Below, piece after piece: positions 1 to 8,183 of a stretch of DNA of 64,000 bases. Where the stretch lies: positions 1,116,001-1,180,000 of the forward strand of contig NZ_JAJLQW010000001.1 of NCBI RefSeq assembly GCF_025548535.1. Reading direction: 5' to 3'. Positions within the stretch are counted from its first letter, which is position 1, and each line of letters begins with the position of its first letter. The stretch is from Undibacterium sp. Jales W-56. Its GTDB lineage: Bacteria > Pseudomonadota > Gammaproteobacteria > Burkholderiales > Burkholderiaceae_D. The position numbers and the translations under genes are program-made. Below the pieces are notes generated by a model. The model was not told where the DNA came from. It searched no databases and saw only the letters and a program-made list of their open reading frames with translations.

Positions 1-1181
1 ATTCTTCTCCGGCAATGGGCGCGAATACCGGTGCTACTGGCGGCCTGACTTCATCGGCCTCAAACACGCCAAGCGCTGCCAGCGGCAGTAATAGCGCCAG
101 CAGTTTATCCTCGGGCGGAGCGGGTGGCTTTATTCAGGCTGATGCCGCTACTAATACGCTCATTATTACCGCGAGCGACGCTGTGTATCGCAATTTACGC
201 GGCGTCATCGATCAACTCGATGCCCGGCGTGCGCAAGTGTATGTCGAGGCTTTAATTGTAGAAATCAAAGCCAATAAGGAAAACGAGTTCGGTATCCAGT
301 GGCTAGGATTGTCAGGCGATAAAAACAGCGATTACCGGGTTGGTGGCAGCACTTCATTCCAGGCCGCGGTGCCCGGTAATAACCTGGCGTCTTTAATCGC
401 CGGTAAAGGCTCGGTTCTCCCAGGTGCCGGATTGACACTAGGCTTGTTTAAACAAGTCAATGGCCAGTTGGGGTTGGGGGCGCTCGCACATGCACTAGAG
501 TCGAATGGCAACGGTAATGTTTTATCGATTCCTACATTGATTACGCTGGATAACGAAGAAGCCAAAATCAGTGTCGGGCAAAACGTTCCATTCATTACCG
601 GGCAATATGCCTCGACAGGATCCACTGGCGGTAGCGGTGTCAATCCCTTTACGACGGTTGAGCGCAAAGACGTCGGTCTGTTATTGAAGGTTAAACCGCA
701 GATATCCGATGGCGGCACGATAAAAATGAATATCTACCAAGAGGTATCCAATGTAGATAAAACGGTCGTGAACACGTCCGGGTTAATTACCAACAAAAGC
801 GTGATTGAGTCGAATGTGCTGGTCGATGACGGCCAAATCATCGCGCTCGGCGGTTTGATGAAAGATACCACTGACGACTCCAATGAAGGCGTTCCTTTGC
901 TGAGCGAAATCCCGGTTTTAGGTAATTTATTCAAATATCAAACCAAGTCGCGCGGCAAAACGAGCCTGATGATTTTTATCCGCCCGATCGTCATCCGCAA
1001 TGCGGAGCAAAGCAATAATGTCTCTTTAGATCGTTACGATTATATGCGTGCACAAATTGCACCGACCAAGCAGGCCGATGCGACTGCGTTGCTGCCAGAG
1101 ATAGAGAAAGGCAAACTATTTAAGGCCCCCGCCGCCGGATCGGTTGATAAATCTAAGACCGATAGCAAAGAGAGTAAATAA
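1..1181 (+). CDS. gspD: Type II secretion system secretin GspD (3' part, 5' end outside window)
   Basis: Outer-membrane secretin that forms the gated channel through which folded exoproteins leave the periplasm. The reading frame is open from the window edge, so only the C-terminal 392 or so residues are visible. They contain a Gly/Ser/Ala-rich linker, the end of the N3 domain ('NTLIITASDAVYRNLRGVI') and the secretin beta-barrel domain with the family signature 'VPLLSEIPVLGNLF' followed by 'LMIFIRPIVIRN'. About 55 residues after the barrel (Lys/Ser rich at the end) could be the S-domain that binds a pilotin. The gene ends 4 bases before gspE, so the two are one operon. PilQ is less likely because gspE, gspF and gspC follow. 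Confidence 0.93.
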   Translation, partial: SSPAMGANTGATGGLTSSASNTPSAASGSNSASSLSSGGAGGFIQADAATNTLIITASDAVYRNLRGVIDQLDARRAQVYVEALIVEIKANKENEFGIQWLGLSGDKNSDYRVGGSTSFQAAVPGNNLASLIAGKGSVLPGAGLTLGLFKQVNGQLGLGALAHALESNGNGNVLSIPTLITLDNEEAKISVGQNVPFITGQYASTGSTGGSGVNPFTTVERKDVGLLLKVKPQISDGGTIKMNIYQEVSNVDKTVVNTSGLITNKSVIESNVLVDDGQIIALGGLMKDTTDDSNEGVPLLSEIPVLGNLFKYQTKSRGKTSLMIFIRPIVIRNAEQSNNVSLDRYDYMRAQIAPTKQADATALLPEIEKGKLFKAPAAGSVDKSKTDSKESK

Positions 1182-1185
1182 GAGC

Positions 1186-2616
1186 ATGCTAGAGAACCGC
1201 TTACTGCCTTACGCATTTGCGCGTGATTTTTCGGTGCTGGCAAGTCGTGATCTGACCAAGGAAAGCGCGTCGGTAGAACTCGCGGTCTCAACCGAGACCA
1301 AGCCTGCTGCCATCGCTGAGGTTGGCCGCCGCTTTGGCCGGATTAAATTGCAGGTGATGCCGCACACGGATTTATTGGATTTGATCGCCAAGGCGTATGC
1401 GGGTTCCGGCGGCGATGCGGCTGATGTGGTGGGCGAAGTTGAATCGGATCTTGATTTGGCAAAGCTGATGTCGGATATGCCGGCGATCGAAGATTTGCTG
1501 GAGTCGGCCGATGACGCGCCAGTGATTCGCATGATCAATGCCTTACTGACGCAGGCCTTAAGAGACGGTGCCTCGGATATCCATATCGAGCCTTTTGAGC
1601 AAATTTCTGTCGTGCGTTTTCGGATTGATGGTTCTTTACGCGATGTCGTTCGCCCAAAAAAGGGCATTCATGCTTCATTGATTTCCCGTATCAAAATCAT
1701 GGCGCAACTCGACATCGCCGAAAAACGCTTGCCGCAAGATGGCCGTATCACCTTGCGTATCGGTGGCAAGCCCGTCGATGTGCGCGTCTCTACTTTGCCA
1801 ACCGGTCATGGCGAACGTGCGGTATTGCGTTTGCTCGATAAAGAGGCCGGCCGTCTCGATTTAAGCAAGCTGGGTATGAGCGATGACGTGTTGCCGCAAT
1901 TTGATAAATTGATCGCCCAGCCGCATGGCATCGTGCTGGTGACAGGGCCAACCGGTTCGGGCAAGACCACCACCCTGTATGCCGCCTTATCGCGTATCAA
2001 TGCCGGTACCACGAATATCCTGACAGTCGAAGATCCTATCGAATATGAGCTAGCCGGTGTCGGCCAGACGCAGGTCAATGCGCGTATCGATATGACGTTT
2101 GCAAAAGCCTTGCGTGCGATCTTGCGGCAAGATCCCGACGTCATTATGATCGGTGAGATCCGGGATTTAGAAACCGCGCAAATCGCAGTCCAGGCTTCGC
2201 TGACAGGTCACCTGGTGTTGGCTACCCTGCACACCAACGATTCTGCCGCCGCTGTCACACGTTTGCTGGATATGGGAATTGAGCCTTTCCTGCTTTCTTC
2301 GTCTTTGCTTGGCGTGATTGCACAAAGATTGGTAAGGAAATTATGCGTGCATTGCAAGCGATTCGATGGCAAGGTCTGGCATGCCGAAGGTTGTGAACAT
2401 TGCGGACATACCGGTTACCAGGGGCGGGTGGGTGTATATGAATTGCTGCTCACTACGGAAGAGATTCGCGCTCAAATTCATCATCAAGCTGCCGAGGCAG
2501 AAATCCGTATCGCTGCGCAACGCGATGGCATGCGGACCATGCGTGAGGACGGCGAGCGCTGGCTCAGTGCCGGCATTACGACACCTGAAGAATTACTGCG
2601 TGTGACGAAAGAATAA
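1186..2616 (+). CDS. gspE: Type II secretion system ATPase GspE
   Basis: Cytoplasmic hexameric ATPase that powers pseudopilus assembly for type II secretion. The 476 residues hold an N-terminal T2SSE domain (about 1-120), then the ATPase core with Walker A 'GPTGSGKTTTLY' near residue 254, an Asp box 'ILTVEDPIEY', Walker B 'DVIMIGEIRD', and a His box 'GHLVLATLHTND'. A tetracysteine zinc motif (CVHC ... CEHC, about residues 387-406) distinguishes GspE and PilB from retraction ATPases. I start at the ATG 4 bases after gspD. An in-frame ATG at 1144 lies inside gspD and would add 14 residues that do not resemble the family N-terminus. The next gene, gspF, begins 6 bases downstream. Confidence 0.96.
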   Translation: MLENRLLPYAFARDFSVLASRDLTKESASVELAVSTETKPAAIAEVGRRFGRIKLQVMPHTDLLDLIAKAYAGSGGDAADVVGEVESDLDLAKLMSDMPAIEDLLESADDAPVIRMINALLTQALRDGASDIHIEPFEQISVVRFRIDGSLRDVVRPKKGIHASLISRIKIMAQLDIAEKRLPQDGRITLRIGGKPVDVRVSTLPTGHGERAVLRLLDKEAGRLDLSKLGMSDDVLPQFDKLIAQPHGIVLVTGPTGSGKTTTLYAALSRINAGTTNILTVEDPIEYELAGVGQTQVNARIDMTFAKALRAILRQDPDVIMIGEIRDLETAQIAVQASLTGHLVLATLHTNDSAAAVTRLLDMGIEPFLLSSSLLGVIAQRLVRKLCVHCKRFDGKVWHAEGCEHCGHTGYQGRVGVYELLLTTEEIRAQIHHQAAEAEIRIAAQRDGMRTMREDGERWLSAGITTPEELLRVTKE

Positions 2617-2622
2617 CCGACC

Positions 2623-3843
2623 GTGCCTGCATTCCGATACGAAGCCGTTGACCAGGACGGCGCCAGCAAAAAAGGCGTGGTGAACGCCGATAGCGCGCGC
2701 GCTGCGCGGGCGGATTTGCGCAGCCAGGGATTTTTGCCGATCTCTGTCGATGCGATCTCCAATCAATTAGATGCGGAAGGCAAAAAACGCCGCAGCTTGT
2801 TTGGCGAACATTTATCGAGTGTCGAACTGGCTTTGTTCACACGCCAGCTCGCCAGTTTGCTGGAAGCAGGGCTGCCGCTTGAACAATCATTTTCGGCCTT
2901 GCTGGAGCAGGCCGAGCGTAGTTATATCCGCGACCTGATCGGCTCGATCCGTTCCGAGGTCATGGCCGGCGCCGCTTTGTCCGATGCCCTGAAACAGCAT
3001 CCGAACGATTTTGCCGATATCTATTGCGCGCTGGTTGCCTCGGGCGAACAAATCGGCCATTTGTCGCGCGTGCTGTCGCGCCTGGCAGATTACATAGAAC
3101 GACGTAATTCGCTGGTTCAAAAAGTAAAACTGGCATTCACTTACCCCGCGATCGTGACCGTCGTCGCTTTTTTGATTGTGATATTTTTGCTGACTTATGT
3201 GGTGCCGCAGATCGTCTCTGTGTTTGCCAATACCAAACAGAAACTTCCCTTGCTGACTGTCATGATGCTGGCAATTTCCGATTTTGTACGTAGTTACGGC
3301 ATCTATGTTGCGGCGGTAGTGGCGTTAGCATTTTGGGGCTGGCGTACCGCGCTCAAAAACCCGGAGGTCAAAATGCGCTGGCATACCTGGCTACTGACCG
3401 CTCCGCTTTACGGCAAGTTTGAGCGCAGCTTGAATACTGCGCGCTTTGCCAATACCTTGGCAATTACCACAGGATCAGGCGTACCGATACTGCGTGCTTT
3501 GCAAACCAGCCGCGAGACTTTATCCAATGTTGCGATGCAGGCTCAGGTTGAAGAAGCGACTGCCAGTGTTCGCGAGGGCGTGGGTTTAGCGCGGGCGCTC
3601 TCTGCGCATAAGCATTTTCCGCCGATGCTGATCCATATGATACGGGCCGGTGAAGTCACCGGTGAATTGCCCGCGATGTTAGAGCGGGCCTCGAACGCGC
3701 AGGAGCAAGACCTGGAGCGCCGTGCGCTGACCATTGCCGGCTTACTGGAGCCTGCATTGATCCTGGCCATGGGCGTGGTGGTCTTGCTGATCGTGCTTGC
3801 TGTGCTGATGCCTATTATTGAAATTAATCAATTAGTCCGATGA
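2623..3843 (+). CDS. gspF: Type II secretion system inner-membrane protein GspF
   Basis: Polytopic inner-membrane platform protein that contacts the GspE ATPase and GspL. It has 406 residues, the family length, with two T2SSF repeats. Each repeat carries the conserved pattern 'FTRQLASLLEAGLPLEQSF' (about 67-85) or 'FANTLAITTGSGVPIL' (about 273-288), and each is followed by hydrophobic segments: about 170-192, 220-240, and the last at 375-398. The start is a GTG at 2623, giving 'MPAFRYEAVDQDG', the typical GspF N-terminus. It lies 6 bases after gspE and is clearly co-transcribed with it. Confidence 0.96.
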   Translation: MPAFRYEAVDQDGASKKGVVNADSARAARADLRSQGFLPISVDAISNQLDAEGKKRRSLFGEHLSSVELALFTRQLASLLEAGLPLEQSFSALLEQAERSYIRDLIGSIRSEVMAGAALSDALKQHPNDFADIYCALVASGEQIGHLSRVLSRLADYIERRNSLVQKVKLAFTYPAIVTVVAFLIVIFLLTYVVPQIVSVFANTKQKLPLLTVMMLAISDFVRSYGIYVAAVVALAFWGWRTALKNPEVKMRWHTWLLTAPLYGKFERSLNTARFANTLAITTGSGVPILRALQTSRETLSNVAMQAQVEEATASVREGVGLARALSAHKHFPPMLIHMIRAGEVTGELPAMLERASNAQEQDLERRALTIAGLLEPALILAMGVVVLLIVLAVLMPIIEINQLVR

Positions 3844-3906
3844 CGTAACTATTGCCGCGGACCCTGTGCGTGTATTGCGGCAAGTGGCAAGTTAACAAGG
3901 AATGAA

Positions 3907-4479
3907 ATGAAGCGTGTACCTCTTATCGTCAGTTTTTTGATGTTTATCGTTGTTTGTATGTCGCTCAGTTTTTGGGGTATTCAACTCTTTAAACCTAAAC
4001 CGCGCGCCGTTGCGGTGCCGTCCCAGGTCGTGGCGTTTGAACCGGGTGCCGGTCAATGGGGAAATATCTTCGGTGCCAGCCAGATCGCACAGGCCGCCAG
4101 CAATTATCAATTAAAGGGTGTGATACTCGCCAGGCGTATGAATGATAGCGTGGCGATTGTCAGTGCCAATGGCAAACCTGCTCAAGCGGTTGGCATCAAC
4201 CAGGAATTATCGGCAGGCATCACGCTGCAAGAAGTGCATGCGCAATATATTCTGATTTCCGAGAACGGTATTATCAAGCGAGTCGAATTGCCGCCGTCCA
4301 CGACGATCATGGCCTCACCGTCGGCCGCAATCAATAATGCGGTGGTACCGCCACCGAATCCCGTTGCATTTCCGCAAAATAATCAACAAGTCTTTAATGG
4401 TCCGAATCCGGGCATCTCCATCAATGGTGGCGTGCCTGTCGTCACTCCTCCCGCATCGACTCCAGATAATCAACGCTAG
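3907..4479 (+). CDS. gspC: Short type II secretion protein GspC (no PDZ domain)
   Basis: Bitopic inner-membrane protein that links the inner-membrane platform to the secretin. It has a short cytoplasmic N-terminus, one membrane helix (about residues 6-28), and a periplasmic homology region from about 50 to 135 with the family pattern 'YQLKGVILARRMNDSVAIV' and 'INQELSAGITLQEV'. A Pro/Asn-rich tail follows. At 190 residues it is much shorter than enterobacterial GspC (about 270-280) because the C-terminal PDZ or coiled-coil module is missing, a form known in several Betaproteobacteria and Xanthomonads. It sits 63 bases after gspF with AAGGA just before the ATG, so it is probably in the same operon. 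Identity rests on domain pattern and context. Confidence 0.85.
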   Translation: MKRVPLIVSFLMFIVVCMSLSFWGIQLFKPKPRAVAVPSQVVAFEPGAGQWGNIFGASQIAQAASNYQLKGVILARRMNDSVAIVSANGKPAQAVGINQELSAGITLQEVHAQYILISENGIIKRVELPPSTTIMASPSAAINNAVVPPPNPVAFPQNNQQVFNGPNPGISINGGVPVVTPPASTPDNQR

Positions 4480-4487
4480 GTTATTCT

Positions 4488-5324
4488 TTGCAATTCCCCG
4501 CTTACATTGAACAAGCCCTAACGCTGGTTGATCCATCATGGATCCCCGCTTTACGCGCTGCCTTATCCGATCTGCATAAAGCCGATCCTGCTTATCTATT
4601 GCAACTGGAAAAAACCGATTTTCTCCCGGAATCTAGGCGTCTATTCGCTGCATTTGCGCTGCCCGTCGATCAGGTCAGATATGTATTGATAGGTGAGGGA
4701 CCTTATCCCAGAGCTGAAAGTGCGACCGGCTTTTGTTTCATGGACGGCGCGGTGAAAGAACTCTGGTCGCATGAGGTCGACGGCGGATTATCGAAGAAGG
4801 TGAATCGTGCGACTTCCCTGCGTAATTTTATAAAAATGCTGTTAGTCGCGGAGGGGTATTTGACTGAGGCCGACACTTCGATCGCGGCGATGTCGGTAGT
4901 GGCGCAGCGAGCGAAATTAAGGGGTTCCGGCTTGATTCAGACTTTGCCGGAGTTACAGCAGAATTTATTGGGCCAAGGATTTCTTCTGCTGAACGCCTCG
5001 CTGATTTTCCGTTCTGATGTTGCCCCCGTGAATGATGCAAAAGCCTGGCAGCCATTTTTGCAAAGTATTTTAACGGCATTAAACCAGCGGCAGGAAGTGT
5101 TGGGGGCGCCGATGGTCCGCCTGGTTTTGTGGGGCAAGATTGCAGAGCAATTAAAAAAAATACCGGTCACGGATTTATTTTTACAGGAAATTGCGGAGCA
5201 TCCGTATAACCTATCGTTTATCTGCAACAGGCAGATGCAATCCTTTTTTAAACCTTTGCACTTACTGCAAAGCGATATTGAAAGAACGGCCACAGCAATC
5301 TTCAAGACTAGCAGTACAAGTTGA
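4488..5324 (+). CDS. Divergent uracil-DNA glycosylase (UNG) superfamily protein, catalytic Asp replaced
   Basis: This 278-residue protein aligns by eye with family 1 UNG. Residues 66-80 'VLIGEGPYPRAESAT' match the UNG water-activating loop (GQDPYH), 'TGFCF' matches the uracil-stacking Phe motif, 'SLRNFIKML' matches the Pro/Ser loop helix, 'LLNASL' (N169) matches the uracil-binding Asn motif, and 'HPYNLS' (H238) matches the HPSPLS leucine loop. The catalytic Asp of GQDPYH is Gly here and the following His is Pro, so ordinary hydrolytic activity is doubtful. The start is TTG at 4488, 8 bases after the gspC stop, with AGG about 7 bases upstream. The coupling implies co-transcription with the secretion genes. 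Its function is unknown; possibilities are a degenerate DNA-binding or DNA-repair protein, or a UNG with altered chemistry. Confidence 0.75.
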   Translation: MQFPAYIEQALTLVDPSWIPALRAALSDLHKADPAYLLQLEKTDFLPESRRLFAAFALPVDQVRYVLIGEGPYPRAESATGFCFMDGAVKELWSHEVDGGLSKKVNRATSLRNFIKMLLVAEGYLTEADTSIAAMSVVAQRAKLRGSGLIQTLPELQQNLLGQGFLLLNASLIFRSDVAPVNDAKAWQPFLQSILTALNQRQEVLGAPMVRLVLWGKIAEQLKKIPVTDLFLQEIAEHPYNLSFICNRQMQSFFKPLHLLQSDIERTATAIFKTSSTS

Positions 5325-5530
5325 TGGATTTATATATGATTTTGATTTTCTTTCGCACTGATTTTCGTTCGGATGTTGTTCATTTTGTCAGCGTATAAAA
5401 TGAATCCCAGTTGCGTCTATCTGAAACCGGAGATGGAATAATCGGCCAGCTTGAAATTCGTCATCTATCCTGGTTTATCGGTGATACGATAATGAGTAAT
5501 CAGAGATAGTCTGGGCAATGAATATCAAAC

Positions 5531-6787
5531 ATGCTAAAGAAAATTGAAACAAACCAGCTACGGGTCGGGATGTATATACAGGAATTATGCAGCTCCTGGA
5601 TGGATACGCCGTTCTGGCAAAAGTCTTTCATGATTGATGACCAAAACCTGCTAAGTAAGGTATTGAGCACCAAAATAAAAGAAGCCTGGATCGATACCAG
5701 CAAAGGCCTGGATGTGTTCGTACCAGCCGATCCAGATCCACCGCTTCCATCCCGTCCCATCGTTGAGGCACAGGAATCTGTCGCTGCCGTCAGGCCTGTA
5801 CGACCACCCTTCAGTGATATCGCCAGCGTCTCGATGGCGGATGAAGTAGGGCGTGCAACCCAGATAGTCACTAAATCCAAGCAAGCCGTTTTCTCGATGT
5901 TTAATGAAGCCCGCATGGGTAAAGCGGTTGAAGTCGAGAATGCCTTGCCTCTGGTTGAAGAAATCGCGACATCCGTCATGCGTAATTCCGGCGCATTGAT
6001 TGGATTGGCGAGATTGAAGACCAAAGACGATTACACCTATATGCATTCAATTGCCGTATGTGCTTTGATGATCGCTTTATCCAAGCAACTGGGATTGAAT
6101 GATGAGCAAACCCGCGAAGCCGGTTTGGCCGGGTTATTGCATGATATCGGCAAGATGATGGTATCTGCCGATATTCTGAATAAACCCGGCAAGCTTACCG
6201 ATGCCGAATTCGTTTTGGTCAAGCAGCATCCGGTCGCCGGTTATAAGATGCTGCTGGAAGTTAAAGGCCTGAGCGAAGTGGCACTCGACGTCTGTTTGCA
6301 TCATCATGAAAAGGTCGATGGCTCCGGTTACCCAAAACGGCTAACAGGGGATCAGATCAGTTTGTTTGCCAAAATGGGGGCGGTATGCGATGTCTACGAC
6401 GCTATCACCTCGAATCGTCCGTATAAGCAAGGGTGGTGTCCGGCTGAATCCGTGAAGAAAATGGCGGAATGGAGCAAAGGACATTTTGATGAAACGGTAT
6501 TCCAGGCTTTCGTCAGAAGCATCGGTATATTCCCGGTAGGAACCTTGGTGCGTTTGGAGTCTGGCCGCTTAGGCGTGGTAGTTGAACAGCAGGTGGGGAA
6601 GTCCTTGTTGTCACCCAAAGTAAGGGTGTTTTTCTCCACCAAATCGATGGCATATATCATGCCGGAATTGATTGATCTGGCCAGGCCAGGATTGCAGGAT
6701 AAGATTGCCGCCCGTGAAGATGCAGTTAAATGGGGATTGAAAGACATTAATCGTTATTGGCTGGGCGATGCGACAATATCCGGCTAA
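5531..6787 (+). CDS. HD-GYP domain cyclic di-GMP phosphodiesterase (DUF3391 N-terminus)
   Basis: Predicted cytosolic enzyme that hydrolyses c-di-GMP. Residues 1-60 ('LRVGMYIQEL ... SFMIDDQNLL') are the DUF3391 domain that often precedes HD-GYP domains in Proteobacteria. The catalytic domain spans about 145-340, with H204-D205 in 'LLHDIGKMMV' and the diagnostic 'HHHEKVDGSGYPKRL' (about 256-270), including the GYP triplet. A short PilZ-like or SH3-like tail ('GTLVRLESGRLGVVVEQ') ends the 418-residue protein. It is monocistronic: 206 bases of non-coding DNA lie upstream and a strong terminator downstream. It may feed c-di-GMP control of the motility genes elsewhere in this window, which is inference. 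Confidence 0.9.
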   Translation: MLKKIETNQLRVGMYIQELCSSWMDTPFWQKSFMIDDQNLLSKVLSTKIKEAWIDTSKGLDVFVPADPDPPLPSRPIVEAQESVAAVRPVRPPFSDIASVSMADEVGRATQIVTKSKQAVFSMFNEARMGKAVEVENALPLVEEIATSVMRNSGALIGLARLKTKDDYTYMHSIAVCALMIALSKQLGLNDEQTREAGLAGLLHDIGKMMVSADILNKPGKLTDAEFVLVKQHPVAGYKMLLEVKGLSEVALDVCLHHHEKVDGSGYPKRLTGDQISLFAKMGAVCDVYDAITSNRPYKQGWCPAESVKKMAEWSKGHFDETVFQAFVRSIGIFPVGTLVRLESGRLGVVVEQQVGKSLLSPKVRVFFSTKSMAYIMPELIDLARPGLQDKIAAREDAVKWGLKDINRYWLGDATISG

Positions 6788-6842
6788 TTGATTCTCGTCA
6801 TTTTTATTACGACGCTTGAACACAAGACACCGCTAATGAAGT

Positions 6843-6877
6843 AATGCCGTTCATTAATCCTGAACGGCATTTTGTTT
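6843..6877 (+). terminator. Rho-independent terminator of the HD-GYP gene
   Basis: A perfect 11-base-pair inverted repeat (6843-6853 AATGCCGTTCA paired with 6861-6871 TGAACGGCATT) has a 7-base loop and runs into TTTTGTTTT. It lies 55 bases after the HD-GYP stop codon, and the T-run is on the plus strand only. Confidence 0.85.
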
Positions 6878-6985
6878 TGCGTGCCCTGATCATCAAAAAA
6901 GTTTAACCGAACGGTATTGCCGCAGTGGCTGGGTTGTTCCGGGGGGATTCATTGCTCCGGGCGGCGCTGAATTTGGTCGGAGCTA

Positions 6986-8053
6986 TCAGAACCGGTGACG
7001 CAGGCCGACCGTGAATTGTTTATTGCCCAGGCCTGGTTCTTCGCTATTGCCTTCCGTATACGCTGCGCCGTTATGATTGCGGATGACGGCATACGAAGTG
7101 TAGATATCGGTGCGTTTCGAGAAGGCATACATATAGGCCAGCGCATATTGTTGCGCATCCTGATTCAGCGCGGTTTTGTCGTCTTTGCGGACGTAGGTAG
7201 CTACGACAGTATTAGCGCCGAAGGGAACGGAAACACCCAGCAGCAGATCAGTGCTGTCGGTGGATGCAGTCGGAGCCGCACCACCGAAACTGGCTGCGCT
7301 ATTGTTCAGCGCGGCGCTGTTCGGGCCTTTATCGACGCCGTAACCGGCATATACTTTGGCTGAACCAAAGTCGTAGTTGGCAGCTATCAAAAAGTTGCGT
7401 GCGGTATCGGTGTTTTTGACGTTGGCGGTGTCATTATTTTTGACATGGTAAGCCATCCGCACATTCAATGGTCCCTGGCTATAACCAAAGGAGCCGTCGA
7501 TAGCCCGGCTGGCATTGATATCGCCGGCGACTTCGCCTGCAGCATACATCAGGTCGGCGCTGTAGCCGTTGAAATTGGCGCTTCTGAGCAGAATCGAATT
7601 TCCGGCACGGAAGCCGGTGGTAGCCATCAGATTGTTGGAGCGTGCAATGCCGTTACGCAAAGGGTCCACCACCGTATTCAACGTGGTGAAGAAAGGCGTA
7701 TCCTGCAAGCCCAAAGAAATTGTACCGAGCGCATTGCTCAGGCCGACGATCGAAGTGCGTCCGAACAAATTGCCGTTCTGAGTCGATCCGCCGGTATCGG
7801 CATGCAAGCCGCCCTCCAGCACGAAGAAAGCGGAATTGCCCTGGCCCAGATCTTCCGTACCGCGAACTCCCCAGCGGCTCTGGGTTGCCATGCCGCTGGT
7901 GAGCCGCGTCGAAGCGCCATTGATGCCGCCCTGATCGACCGACATGCCGAGATCCATGACGCCGTATACGGTGACGGCATTTTGGGCAGAAGCGATGTGG
8001 CTGAACAAGCCCAGGCTGGCAAGACCTGCGATTGCGATTAGATTTTTTTTCAT
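6986..8053 (-). CDS. Gram-negative general porin (Porin_4 family)
   Basis: Outer-membrane trimeric beta-barrel porin for small hydrophilic solutes, of the kind abundant in Burkholderiales. The 355-residue precursor starts with a signal peptide cleaved after 'HIASA' (about residue 23). The mature part begins 'QNAVTVYGVMDLGM', typical of this family. The barrel carries the family pattern 'GRTSIVGLSNALGTISLGLQ' in the first third and ends '...FTVGLRHRF' with the terminal Phe needed for BAM recognition. The ATG is preceded by AGAGAGACG. It lies downstream of and co-directional with the gluconate genes, so it may be a solute entry route for them, but a 130-base gap with a hairpin separates the two. 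Confidence 0.93.
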   Translation of the reverse strand: MKKNLIAIAGLASLGLFSHIASAQNAVTVYGVMDLGMSVDQGGINGASTRLTSGMATQSRWGVRGTEDLGQGNSAFFVLEGGLHADTGGSTQNGNLFGRTSIVGLSNALGTISLGLQDTPFFTTLNTVVDPLRNGIARSNNLMATTGFRAGNSILLRSANFNGYSADLMYAAGEVAGDINASRAIDGSFGYSQGPLNVRMAYHVKNNDTANVKNTDTARNFLIAANYDFGSAKVYAGYGVDKGPNSAALNNSAASFGGAAPTASTDSTDLLLGVSVPFGANTVVATYVRKDDKTALNQDAQQYALAYMYAFSKRTDIYTSYAVIRNHNGAAYTEGNSEEPGLGNKQFTVGLRHRF

Positions 8054-8127
8054 TTCGTCTCTCTGTTTACATTAAAAGCGCGCAGGGATTCCTTATCCCG
8101 GCGGGACTTTTTTATGGTGATGGGAAT

Positions 8128-8150
8128 GCAGCGTTGAATCGCAACGCTGC
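8128..8150 (-). terminator. Perfect hairpin downstream of the MFS gene
   Basis: GCAGCGTTG (8128-8136) and CAACGCTGC (8142-8150) form a perfect 9-base-pair stem with a 5-base loop, 34 bases after the stop codon of the minus-strand transporter. There is no strong U-tract on either strand, so it may be a weak terminator or an mRNA 3'-end stabiliser rather than a classical terminator. Confidence 0.45.
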
Positions 8151-8183
8151 CAGGGTTTGAATAAGCTCAGTAAAACAAAAAAA

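Noticed and set aside
5390..5400. TATAAAAT upstream of the HD-GYP gene as a sigma-70 promoter
   Set aside because: No acceptable -35 hexamer lies 16-18 bases upstream, so it was not listed as a feature.
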